DNA from: Thunnus maccoyii
Lineage: Eukaryota; Chordata; Actinopteri; Scombriformes; Scombridae
Assembly (NCBI RefSeq): GCF_910596095.1
Contig: NC_056540.1
Location: 9,293,001-9,357,000 of the forward strand
Reading direction: 5' to 3'
DNA: 64,000 nt
Each line of letters opens with the position of its first letter. The stretch's first letter is position 1. A program made the translations under genes and the position numbers. This document shows, piece by piece, positions 35,501-46,547 of this stretch. Below the pieces are notes generated by a model that made no database searches, had not been told where the DNA came from, and saw only the letters and a program-made list of their open reading frames with translations.

Positions 35501-37989
35501 CTTGACTGACATCTCCCTGACTGCTACTTGACTTTATCATTCTTATTAAAGGCCTTGTCCTGCCTACTCTGAGCTGTTTTCAGTTATTGTGGCTTATAAG
35601 ACCTTTGCTCAGGTGAAAGTTGAGGTCATCAGAGTCCATAGAAAAGTGAGAATGGAAAAGGTGCAACATTTAACAGGAGAGTGGAGTATATATCAAGCAG
35701 ACTGTACAGACCCACACAGTCCTGCAAAAAGGACTAATTAGGCAACATAAATGAAAATACCTGTGTTGGAGTGCCATGAATGTCTAGTGGCAAGAACAAA
35801 GTTCAAATAAAGCAGAAAAAGAGTTACAGGTTGAAGAAGTATTTTAAATGCAATTTTAAAGCAAAATAATGAAATAAAATTCAAATAAAGTATTTTATAC
35901 AACCTAACAACACTCAAAACAATCGAATAGTAAAACTATAAGAACACCAGTAAGTTCACCTCTTCTGTCAAAGAAAAAAACCCAACAAAAACATAAAACA
36001 AACAAACATAAAAAAGAGACACTAAAGAGACTCAATATCAAATGAGATTCAAGTTAACTAAGAGCTGCCCTAGTGTCTCAAACTGTAAATACTGCTCAAC
36101 AGAGAGGGTCTAATGGAGGACACATCAGACTGCCACACAGCTGTTTGGCCACTTCATGTTAGCTTTGCAGAGGAAATTAGAAGAGAGATCATTAAAGTGT
36201 AAACATCCCTGTCCTCTTCATTATTTAGAAGTGTGGTAATGCCCTATTATCAATAAGAAAAGAAACGTATGTCTATACATGCACTTGGATTGTATTAACA
36301 GCACCATGGCATATTAGTTGCACAGTGAGCAGATGGAAACAGAGTGTGGAAGAGAGGAAGTTTTGCTTGGCATCTTGCTGGATCCGTACTGGACTGAGGG
36401 TCTGAGGACAGAGCGTGTCGTATGCTGAACACATTTTAAAGCCCCTTGTTACAAATTGTGATTTTGGGCTACATAAATAAAACTGACTAGACTTCATTCA
36501 AGACCATAGCCTTACACATAACACGATGCTTAAGATTAACTCAGTCCAAAAGCTTTTACAGCAGTAGACTTTTTTTCACGGCAGACCTTTTGACTGGTCA
36601 TAGAGGGAAAAGCACAGGTGTTAGTAATGACATTAACGATGGCTCTGTTTCCTAAGATCATCCAGCAGCCAGCCAACTGGCACACTTTGAACTGTCCCAT
36701 CTAAACTGAATGCAGTTATTAATCACACCTGTGACTTTTTATGACATGTCAAAATGTCTGCCATGAAAAAAAGAAAGCAAATGTTGTTTTTGTGCACTCC
36801 TGAATGAGGCATACTTAATAAAAGGTTTATTAAATGTTTCAGATGCTCTGAAACTCTTTTGCAGTCATGCAGGATAAACACCAGCTGAATAGATTTTTTG
36901 CAACTTGGCATCCCCCAAATGCCTCATATTAATTTCTATTACACATTTATAATGCATTAATAAATGAATAATTGAATTATAATTAGTTGAATTATTTATT
37001 GAACAAAGCCATTACTTACAGCTTTGAAAGTAAAAACGTATTAACAGCAACATCACTTTCTCACTCTGTGGAAGAAACAAAACCATGTAACTGTATTTGT
37101 TCATTATTAAGCTCTAGTTTTATTATTCAGTATTTTATTTCTATGCCTTTTAAACTCTCCAATTAATAGTTCAGATGAAATCCAGGTGTTTTGTGAATTG
37201 TGGTGCTCCAGCAAACTGGATCCTTTTCAACATGTCTGGTTATTGTTTCATTGAAAATTCATCATAAAAACATATTTCAGAAAAGGACAAACCACAGATT
37301 CAATCTGTTCTCTTGGACCAGAGAAGCACATGCAACAACTTTCCAAAATCCACAACAGATTTGAAAACTGCAGAAAAATAAATATTTTCACATACCATCT
37401 GTCTGATGTATCTATCTGTTTGAAATCATAAAGTCACACCAACACGCACATGTGAGATATTTTAGAGCCAATTTTTTGTGGTCAAAGACCCGAACAAGTA
37501 AGCTCTCACTTTATTTTGGGTAATTACATGCTGTACGACCTTCTTCTGGTACCAGTCCTCATATTGGCCATGACACTGATTAGACTGTAAGCAGATGAAA
37601 TGAGAACAATGTAGAAAGATGATAAACCCCTGAATTTAATAATAAGATGCTGGAGGGGAAGAGACTCTGTCTTGGCTGCAAATTAAAATCCTCTTGTGGC
37701 CACAAGAGAAGATATTTCTTTATTTGTGGAAAAATGGTGAATGACAGGCTCCAGAGTAAATACATGTTCTAGATCATTTTTAATCATTAAGTATCATAAA
37801 ATAATTACACAGTGGCCTGTTAGTTAATTGAAATACATATTATTACATAGTAGTATCTATTTGCAAGTAGCCGGATATCTGTGTAAAATCAAATAAGCAA
37901 CAGCAGCACACAAATTTCAAGAAATGAAGTTCTGTCATCACAGCAGGACGGTGAATGAAAAGAAAACATTTCATTATTTATTTCAAACT
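32573..37989. other. Gene-free interval after the tasl-like gene; block boundary
   Basis: The tasl-like 3' UTR probably ends after AATAAA at 32942. The remainder is AT-rich, holding a long inverted-repeat transposon (34041-34898), an (AAT)n run at 33915-33935 and possible old repeat DNA at 33340-33880. No exon was recognised. The left gene block (human Xq21-like) gives way here to the right block (human 2q12-like). Confidence 0.55.
34041..34898. mobile_element. TTAA-flanked fold-back transposon with about 330 bp arms
   Basis: TTAA occurs at 34041-34044 and 34895-34898. The left arm begins AGGGTAAGGC and the right arm, read backward, AGGATAAGCC. Both then run through CAAATCTCATGTGCAGAG, TCCTACTTACAAGTATT, GACATGTTCCTTGTCCCTGA and CTCCAAAGACTAATAACAGC. 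The arms end near a GCATGC segment around 34372, leaving a unique loop of roughly 170 bases. No transposase is encoded. Confidence 0.88.
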
Positions 37990-38327
37990 AGAGCTGCAAC
38001 GATTTGTTGATTAATCGATTAGTCAATTGAGAGTAAATTAATCAGCAACTATTTTGATAATCGATCAATTGTTTAGGTTGATTTGATGGTTCCGGGTTCT
38101 TTAATGTGAGAATTTGCTGGTCTTCTTACATGATGATAAATTGAATTTGTTCAGGTTTAGAGCTGTTTATTGGACAAAACAAGACATTAAATGATGCCAC
38201 CTTGCGCTCTAGGATAATGTGGTGGACATTTTTCACCGTTTTCTGATGTTTTATAGATCAAACAATTAATCGATTAATTGAGAAAATAATCAACAGATTA
38301 ATCGATCATGAAAATAATCATTAGTTC
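37990..38327. mobile_element. hAT-like MITE just upstream of the slc9a coding exon
   Basis: Starts AGAGCTGCAACGATTTGTTG and ends TCATGAAAATAATCATTAGTT. The ends are inverted, each with ATTAATCGATTA repeats. It is better preserved than the copy at 20558-20847. It ends about 235 bp before the first coding exon of the exchanger gene, so it may contribute to that gene's promoter or upstream intron. Confidence 0.8.
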
Positions 38328-38573
38328 AAACTATCTGGACAGATGGAAACCTTACCGTCAAATGCTAAATTCCACTACTAATCTTGCTAGCTCAGGGATT
38401 CCTGTGCACATTAGGGGCTGCATGAGTTGCTGTCAGGTTGTTTTGTGTGCGCGCGTGTGTGTGTGTCTGTGTATAAGTGTGTGCGTGTGCCTCTCGCCCT
38501 CCCCCTATCTCCATAACACCCTGTCCTATTCTCTCTCTGTCTCTCTCTCCTGTTGTCCCAGCATGGCTGCAGG

Positions 38574-41500
38574 ATGGCTGCTCTGTGGACTCCCTCTCTG
38601 TTGCTCTCTGCCTGCCTGTTGGGATGTTTGGGCCTGACCCCCCCCGCTGGGCTCCCTCAGCCCCACAACCTGCCCCCCTCGCTGGGCTTCAACAGCAGCG
38701 ATGGCAGCCTGTCTGTGGATTTGCCTATGGCTCTGAGGGTTTTCAGTGTGGACTACCACCATGTGCAGGCTCCCTTTGAGATCGTGCTGTGGATCATGCT
38801 GGCCTCGCTGGCTAAGCTGGGTGAGCCTCAGCTGCTCGTACAGGAAAAGCAAACTTTTGATTAGAGGTGGTTAGATGTTAGTGGTTGCAATAGAACAAAT
38901 AAACTGGAATTGTTTGACTCAGGGTTAAAATGTATGGGATGTATTCAGGATTGGAAATAATGAATAAATGAATAAAAGTTAGCTTATCAACTAGTGTATC
39001 AGTAACATAATCCAAGTTATTAACTAGTGTTTATGATTTTTTTCACATATACAACCCTGTATGAAAACAAGCCTGTATTTTTTTTTACTTTTAAAAGTAT
39101 TCTCATTCATAAATGTGTAATTTGAACATGTGATAAGGAAAATGTATTAAAATCCTCCTAATATTTAGAATAAATAAACCCACAAAAGCATCTCATTACT
39201 ACCCAACTGTGTGTGTTCATATATGATGTGTATGAGATGATGGTGCACCTCCACTTTTGTGCATTTAGTCAAAGTGATTGAGTAAAGTGTCTTGCAGCTC
39301 AAAAAAAAACTGTTGACAACAATTAGCACAATGTCCTCTTTTCTGTTCTTCTCTCTGTGTCTCTCACCACCAGGTTTCCACTGGTCCGGTCGTGTCCCAG
39401 CAGTCGTCCCAGAGAGCTGTCTTCTCATCATGGTGGGCCTCCTGGTGGGAGGGGTGATCTATGGCGTCCGCCACTCTGCTCCCCCGACTCTCAGCGCTGA
39501 TGCTTTCTTCCTTTTTCTTCTCCCACCCATCGTCCTGGACGCAGGATACTTCCTGCCAGGGAAGTTGTTCTTTGAAAACCTGGGTACCATCCTCTGGTTG
39601 GTGCACTATCATGATTTGATTTGAATGTTTTTCTATGTGTGTGTATGAGCTTGTGTTTGTGAGTGGGCCCAACAGCTGAATATACTAAATGTTTTATTTT
39701 TTCCTTTGTAAGACAAAGTATCACAGTTTTAACTCATTTTTGTAGACAAATCTTAATTTTAAAGTCCCCCTCCACTCAAAAATGTGTTTTTCCTTCAGTT
39801 GGATGTTTGAACTTCACTGTACAGAATGATGTATGTGCAGAGTTTGACACTCGAAGGCCTTTGCTCACCAAAAATCAGAGTTTAAGATGTGTACCTATGA
39901 GCATGATTTGTGACATCACAACTAGTTTGGAGCTATTTGGCCAGTATACAACTAACACAAGTATGTCGAAAAATTTGGAGCCTCCTCTCAGCACAAATAC
40001 TGAAATGGACTTTACAGTGAAGTGGGAGATGTCTTGTGTCCAACTTTTGAAATTAACAATATTTGCATATTCATAGATCTGGATTTTTAATGAGGGAAAA
40101 GATGTAATGTAATGTCTTTAACCATGTGCGGAGTGGATCTTTAAATTCAAGTCACGATCATAAAGTTTTTGACAACTCAACTCAAGGTCTATTTACTTTT
40201 TCCAGAGCTTTTGACCACATCTCACAGTCTGCTGATGAAGGAGATATAGTTGAAAGCTTCCAAAAAACATAGTTGGTGGACCTTGAGCTAACATTTTATT
40301 GTCAAACTACTTTCATGGTTTTACTTTAAAGCTAAAGGGCTATATTGGTTAAATCTTACCTATCTTCAGTGATTTGCACAGCAGTATCATTCCCGTTTGC
40401 TGTAAAGCTGCTGATTCTCTCTCCAGGTATGCAGTGCTGGGAACCTTGTGGAATGTGCTGGGCATCGGCCTGTCTCTGTACGGTGTGTGTCTGCTGGCCC
40501 AGAGCTCTCTGGGAGACGTCTCTCTGCTCCACTGCCTGCTGTTCGGCTCTCTGATCGCTGCTGTCGACCCTGTGGCCGTGCTCTCCGTCTTCCAGGAGAT
40601 GCATGTGAACGAGCAGCTGCATATCTTGGTGTTTGGGGAGTCGCTGCTCAACGACGCTGTCACTGTGGTGAGGGGAGAGGTTGACCTGTGTTCTTATAAT
40701 GAAATACAATATTTAATAGTGTATGTAAAACACTTTTCTTCCTTTCAGGTGCTATATAAGTTGTTTGAATCATTCCTCCGCCTGCCGTCAGTGTCGGGAC
40801 TGGATGTGTTGCTGGGTGGGTGCAGGGTGCTGGTGGTGGGACTCGGTGGCCTGTTTGTTGGCCTCTTCTTTGGCCTGGTGGCAGCTCTCACCTCACGATT
40901 CACCTCTAGAGCACAGGTCATCGCCCCGCTCTTTGTCTTCCTCTATTCATACTTGTCCTACCTGACCTCAGAAATGCTTCACCTCTCTGGTATCATGGCG
41001 TGAGTACTGCTGAACATCAACACAAAGACCTCCATTCTATATGTTTTCCTCAGTAAAATCTGATTACGATTGTTGCCCCCCCCCCCCCCCTTTCTGCAGC
41101 ATTGTGACCTGTGCTGTGACCATGAAGCAGTATGTGGAGGCTAATGTGTCCGAGCGCAGCAACACCAGCATCCAGTACTTCCTGAAGATGTGGAGCAGTG
41201 TGAGTGAAACCTTAATCTTCATCTTCCTGGGTGTGTCCACCATACAGGATGTCCATATGTGGAGCTGGCCCTTTGTCTGCTCTACACTGCTGCTCTGCCT
41301 CGTCTGGAGGGCCACAGGTACTGTAGCTTTAAAGATCTTTCCTGCATTTTAAACAAGCTCACTTCACACAACAGTGCACCACCACTAATGCAGTTTAAGT
41401 ACAAAACTTTTCATTGAATCCCACTTTAAAGGATAAGATAGTTTAAAGGATAGGTTTTGTTTTTTTTCCAAGTCTGTCTTCCTATAATACTGACATGCCA

Positions 41501-44500
41501 ATATATTGGTGGAAATTGGTCTTGGTTGCTATAACAATTTCTACTCTCCATACTGGCCTTGAAGATATTTTCTCAGAACATGACCACACTGTAAAAAATG
41601 GTAAAATCTAAACAGTCTGTTTAGTACAAAATTCCCTGTTTTTGTTTCTGCAGAAAGAAGTTTCTCATTGCGCTGTGGCGGAGGGATACATTCTGGTAGT
41701 AGCGTGTAAGTTTCTTGGTGTTACCTGCCTTTTGGTACTCAAGACATGTTCAGAGTAAGCTTGAGGTGAATTTGCTAGCTGAGATATTTTTGCAGTCTGT
41801 CTTTTGAGGCTTTTTGTGTGTGAGTGACATCTCAGAGCCGATCTCCAGCTGTTCTAGTTGTCCTCCACGACTTTGACTTGCTCCTGCCTCCGTTTCTAAT
41901 AAGACATGGAATGTGGTTCGCATCTGAGTTTATCTGGTGTGGTCTGAAAGAAACAAGCAATGGGAAAACTATGTTCCAGAGATTTCCTTTAAGAGATCCT
42001 AAGATGACTGAGTGGTGGCTAACACAGTCAGAATGGAAATAAATACAGCGTTTGCAAGACTCAGTAGAAGAGGGGCTGTGAAAAAATGTCTCAAGATCAT
42101 GGTTGCACCATCACCATCAATGGTTAATACATAGTATGTGGTTCACTCTGTAAAATGTGAGTAAAAAGCTGGTTCCGGGGACAAAACTATACGTGACCAC
42201 TAAATTGTGTCCTTCCGCCGCAGCTTGGCAAGGAATGTTCTGGAAACAAAAAGAGTGAATTTCATACAAAACAGACTGTAACTTTGGAATCTATCGACTG
42301 AATTTAGTGAATTCAGACTACTGAAGCTTCATTTTAACTTTAGCTGAACTTTGGTGCATATTTGCTCAGAATGAGGGCTGTGGGTTTTGTCCCTCATCTC
42401 TTACAGAATAGTCGTGTTTCAGTGAAATAGCTTCAGGGCCAGTATGGAGAGAGTAGGAACAGTTACGGTGACCAAGATCTATTTCCACACAGTATTGGCA
42501 CATCAATATTGTATATAGATAGACTTGAAAAAACACAAACCTATCCTTTAATGCCAAATTAAAGGTCTCATCACTTTTTCACTTCTCTCAAGGTGTTCTG
42601 TTGCTGACTGCTGTGGTGAACAAGCTGCGGAGGAATGTCGTGACCTTTCGGGACCAGTTCATCATTGCCTACGGTGGCCTGAGAGGGGCAATCTGTTTCT
42701 CCTTGGTCTTCCTGATTGATGACTTCCCCAAGAAAAGACTCTTCATCACGACAACCATTGTAGTCATCCTCTTCACTGTCTTTGTGCAGGTAGAAGAATA
42801 GTTTTTCTTGTTTGTGTTGCATTTGTTTGGTTTAATGGAGTACTTATTTTGGTCATACTGTTTGTGTTGAGTTTGGTTTTGTTTGCTTTCCAGGGGATGA
42901 CCATAAAGCCTTTAGTAGAGCTGCTGGATGTGAAGAGGAAGAAGAGAGCTCTGCCGACTGTCAGTGAGGAGATCCACAGCAGGGTGAGAAATGACCAGTG
43001 TGTGTAATTAGTCAACTTTTCCATTGGGTGATGGGAATGAAGACACCAAAATACTTCATGTGTCTTCTGTATCATTCATTCCAGTGAAACATACCTCTAG
43101 TAATAAAGAATATTGTGTAACTTTTTTAATGCAACTCTTTAATTATTCATATTAATTAATACATTATCGCAATATAACAAGATTTAAGTGACAACTGATT
43201 ATGTTGTCTCTTCTTAGCTTATAGATCACCTTCTGGCAGGGATTGAGGATGTGGTTGGCTACTGGGGACAGCACTACTGGAAAGACAAGTTTGTTTTACT
43301 TGTTTTGCTTAAATGTGCCTCAACTTCCCTCGTTGAACATGATTCTAAAAACATAGGCCCTGAGCTCACCAGTAGATGGCAGCAAATACCACATGTAAAA
43401 GTTCTTGATCATGTCTACATCATAATGTGAGCTGGTGCCTGCAGTGAATCTCATGTGCATGTATGTTTGTTTTCTGTGAGGTTTGAGCAGTTCAACAAGA
43501 AGTACCTTCGGCGTTTCCTGATCCGTGAGGATCATCAGGCTCGCTCCAGCATTCTCAGAGTTTACCAGGAGCTGGAGAGAAGGGACCAGAGGGGAGATGA
43601 GGAGGCGCCACCACTGTGAGAAATCATTTTTCTATGCAATCTATGCATCTTTGTGTGTTTGGTTAGTGTTTGGTACATGTAGAATATGTCATCATCATGA
43701 CTAAATAACTTTAAGCTGGTTTTTGGCTAAATGAATGTGAATATTCACCCCTCACTTTTAGAGTAGACCCCCGCTCCCACAGCCGTCCTCTTCTGCCAGA
43801 GGAGATGGACAGCATCAGGCGTATCCTCTCCAGAAACCTTCATAACTTCAACAACAAGGTAAATTCAGGGCTTTTTTTCTTAATGTAAAGCTTGTAATGT
43901 ACTGTATGTAATATTCATCTGCCCCTTTTTATGCCCATATTGTCACTCCAGCAGACGCCGGCGTACAGCAGACACACTCTATACCAGGACGCCACCATGG
44001 AGAGACCCAGGAGGCCCCTTCACAGACACCAGAGCCTGGGAGAGAGATACACATATAATACAATCACACACTGGCGACAGGTACTGCACCTGTAAGCACA
44101 CAGATATGCATTTACAGACATTCACTTTAACACCTTTTTTCAGATTATTATTTTTCTTGAAGCTAGTGTTTTCAACAAATGAGGTAAGATGATTCCATTT
44201 GAAGTTGAAAGGAAAATTTAAACCTGAAATTCACCAGGCAGTACTTGTAGTACAGTTAAAACTTATTAAATAAGCAAATATCATTTATAATATATTTTAG
44301 TTTAGAAGACACCTAAACATCAGTACTCCACCATCAGTATTACTATTTTTGAATAAAGCAAAGCAAATTTTCATTCTCGCCTAATGTCAGCTGAGATTTG
44401 CTCCAGTTCCCCCACGACCATCTAGAGGTTAAGCGGTAAAGAAAATGGATTGATGGATAAAAATTTTCATTAATCACTTACCTGAGCAATTACTTGAAAT

Positions 44501-44870
44501 CATGTAAAAACTAAATATTAAGATTCAGTACTGTAGGACTCTTAAATAACTTGTTAAAAGCATGTTTTACATTTTACTGTATATCTCCATTGTCACAGGG
44601 TGAGGATGGGGAGTTCCATGGATCACACAGAGTGAGAACAGGACTCAGCAGGTCTCACACAGGTAAAGTGAAGTACAATTCAATACACAGTACATAAAAA
44701 TTACATATGTTGTTTTTACTAATATTATGTTTCAAGAAATAACCACTTTTTTATGCACAATTTAAGTTTTGTCTCTCTTTCCTTTCCTTTAATTCTCATC
44801 AGAGCCCTCATCAGAATATAGGGAGGCATTATGTAGGACATGGCTCCTAACACTATTAGTAGTGGAGTAA
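38574..44870 (+). CDS. NHE2/NHE4-type Na+/H+ exchanger
   Basis: Twelve confident exons: 38574-38820, 39374-39596, 40427-40667, 40749-40999, 41100-41317, 42593-42789, 42894-42983, 43218-43288, 43481-43615, 43762-43858, 43952-44080 and 44599-44662. They give 654 residues before an uncertain last exon. Plasma-membrane NHEs exchange internal H+ for external Na+. A signal-like N-terminus ([20 protein letters not shown]) is followed by [11 protein letters not shown] and the membrane domain with [26 protein letters not shown], the ion-site [13 protein letters not shown] (Asn232-Asp233) and YGGLRGAI (Arg424). The tail starts with the CHP-binding helix [11 protein letters not shown]. The overall match is best to NHE2. 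The tail is short: an in-frame stop at 44868-44870 would give about 676 residues, versus about 800 in mammals. Another possible last exon is at 45542-45580. A pyrimidine-rich acceptor before 38562 implies an upstream non-coding exon. Neighbouring TMEM182 supports the slc9a2/slc9a4 assignment, with slc9a2 favoured. Confidence 0.9.
39759..40144. mobile_element. TTAA-flanked MITE, AGTCCCCCTCCACTC family
   Basis: TTAA at 39759-39762 and 40141-40144. The left end reads AGTCCCCCTCCACTC and the right end GAGTGGATCT, roughly inverted. It lies in intron 2 of the exchanger gene. The following 40150-40310 also looks repetitive (CTCACAGTCTGCTGATGAAGG), but its limits are unclear. Confidence 0.7.
41443..42551. 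mobile_element. TTAA-flanked non-autonomous transposon with about 140 bp TIRs
   Basis: TTAA at 41443-41446 and 42548-42551. Both ends, read inward, begin AGGATAGGTTT and share CAAGTCT, TGCCAATA, GGTGGAAAT/TGTGGAAAT, CTTGGT and CTCCATACTGGCC. It fills almost all of exchanger intron 5 (41318-42592). Its interior shows no transposase. Confidence 0.85.
43369..43381 (+). promoter_or_regulatory. CTCF-like core motif
   Basis: CCAGTAGATGGCA fits CCASYAGRKGGC exactly. It lies in exchanger intron 8, on the plus strand, opposite in orientation to the match at 12220. Confidence 0.4.
44391..44460. mobile_element. SINE/LINE 3' tail fragment
   Basis: CTGAGATTTGCTCCAG, then AAGCGGTAAAGAAAATGGA and a degenerate TGATGGATAA tail, matches the widespread 3' end of fish retroposons with an ATGGATGG tail. 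Only about 70 bases remain. It sits in exchanger intron 11. Confidence 0.65.
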
Positions 44871-46547
44871 TGCAGTAAATTAATAATTTGAGTTAGTGAA
44901 GACTACAATTGTACTGGACCAGAGGATACCAGACTTTAACAGGAGGCAGAAAAGGCTATTTGTAATATTCAATAACCACACAAGACAAAGAACAATGAAC
45001 TGGTACCTTGTATTCATGGGGTGGGGTGGGCGGGGGGCAGGGGGGGCAGATCACCCGTATGCAGGCGCCAACGGCGTCAACAGTGTTTTTGTAATTACTC
45101 ATAATTCCAGAAGGGGGAGACAAAAGTCCTGCACTGCAGCTTTAAACCAAATAAAATAAATGGCCATAGGTTCAATGTAATTCCACAAAGCTACCTCAGT
45201 TTCATTCCTTTTGTCACTCCTTCTTTGGTTTTGAACCACTTTCTTTCCAACTACTTTTCTGTCTGACTGGGTGACCTAATAAAGGTAATTTGGAATCTCA
45301 ACTCTCAATATTTGAATTCAACATAAGGAAGGTAACAATATTAAAACAATAACTGTTTCCATATTTCTTCCAAACCCTTATCCCTTTACAACTCAATTCA
45401 ACTTTACAATAGTTGACTATTCACTGTATGAGCAATAACAAAATAACTGTAACCAAGGCACAATAATACACCATATCAATAATATGAATACTCAGTCCGT
45501 TCACTTAAACCAGTGATGGTCATGACTCAGTCCTTCCACAGGCACAGGGAATGTGTTTGAAGAAGTGTCTTTGTGACCTGGGTTACAATTACTTGCCTCA
45601 TCAGGTTGCCCCTCTCTTGACCTTTGACCTTGAAAACTCTTTGTGGCTCCTGAGCTCACTGTAGCCTCTCCTGTCTTGGTAGTGTGCTCTATAAGCCCAA
45701 GGCCCGTCCTCCAAGACTCTGCAGCTCAGAGTGGGTCGGTGGACCCAAAAGCCTCGACTGCCGGAGGAGACCAGGTCTGCACACAACACCAGACACCTTT
45801 GGGAAGAGCCCAGAAGAAACAGCTCAGCTTTGTTTTGGAGAATGAGAAGCAACAATGAAGAACAAAGACAAAAAGAGACAATATCTAAAGCAGCTAATTC
45901 TGTGTGTTCAGTCGACTCAAAAATGATAAGTACCTCATTCTATTGGCCAATGAGTTGTGGGGTGCAAGACTGAGTTGATACAAGGTTTTTCTTCAAAATA
46001 AAAATCATTAAATTAATAAAAATAATCCACATTCTGGTTTTATCATAGTGTGTTTGAGTAGAGTGTTTGCAAGACACAATAATGCTTTCCTTTTTTCAAC
46101 TCCTGAACAGCTCTTCAGACACATGGTGGAGGTTTGGGGGTCATTTGCGTCTCCAGTCTAATTTATTTTCAAAGTGGCACTCCAAGAGTAACACCTAGCT
46201 TAGAAATACCTTGCAGTCATAAATGCTTATACTCCACATTATAAACAGACACACAAACCAATCCTCCTTGCTTTTATAAATGCGCAGCACACCCACGGTA
46301 ATTTGACAAGGACAGGCTTACTGCTTCCTAAAATAACTCCTGTCCCCCCGCCTAACCTCCTCAGTTACTGTAGCTTCTTTTCCCCACAGCTCCCAGCATG
46401 CCAGGGAGTGGCTGGGAGTGTCAGACTGTTTTCTTTTGGACTGGGGTCGTGCAGTGGGCTATAGAGTGGACACCAGCAAGGACTCACTGATCTGAAGTTT
46501 GAAGGCTAAAGAGAATAGAACAGTGAAGGAGGTTTCAGGCTGGAGTT
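44871..46547. other. Spacer between the exchanger and tmem182-like genes
   Basis: Holds two possible terminal exchanger exons. At 45542-45580, after an acceptor in CTTCCACAG, the frame reads GTGNVFEEVSL and stops. At 45661-45858 a frame that is open after an acceptor-like GTAG ends in KKQLSFVLENEKQQ. A G-rich tract lies near 45020-45050, and 45100-45160 has a MITE-like phrase (CACTGCAGCTTTAAA). AATAAA-like signals lie at about 46010. The tmem182-like promoter should be in the last 200 bases; I saw no clear TATA box. Confidence 0.45.

Noticed and set aside
39663-40076. 137-residue frame in exchanger intron 2
   Set aside because: Most of it is the TTAA MITE at 39759-40144; no protein family match.
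38574-44662. Calling the exchanger slc9a1, slc9a3 or slc9a5
   Set aside because: The signature segments [37 protein letters not shown] and [11 protein letters not shown] fit NHE2/NHE4 better, and the adjacent TMEM182 matches the human 2q12 arrangement.
45643-45858. Possible separate small gene (frame ending LENEKQQ)
   Set aside because: No ATG start, no promoter and a stop just upstream. It is kept only as a possible last exon of the exchanger gene.
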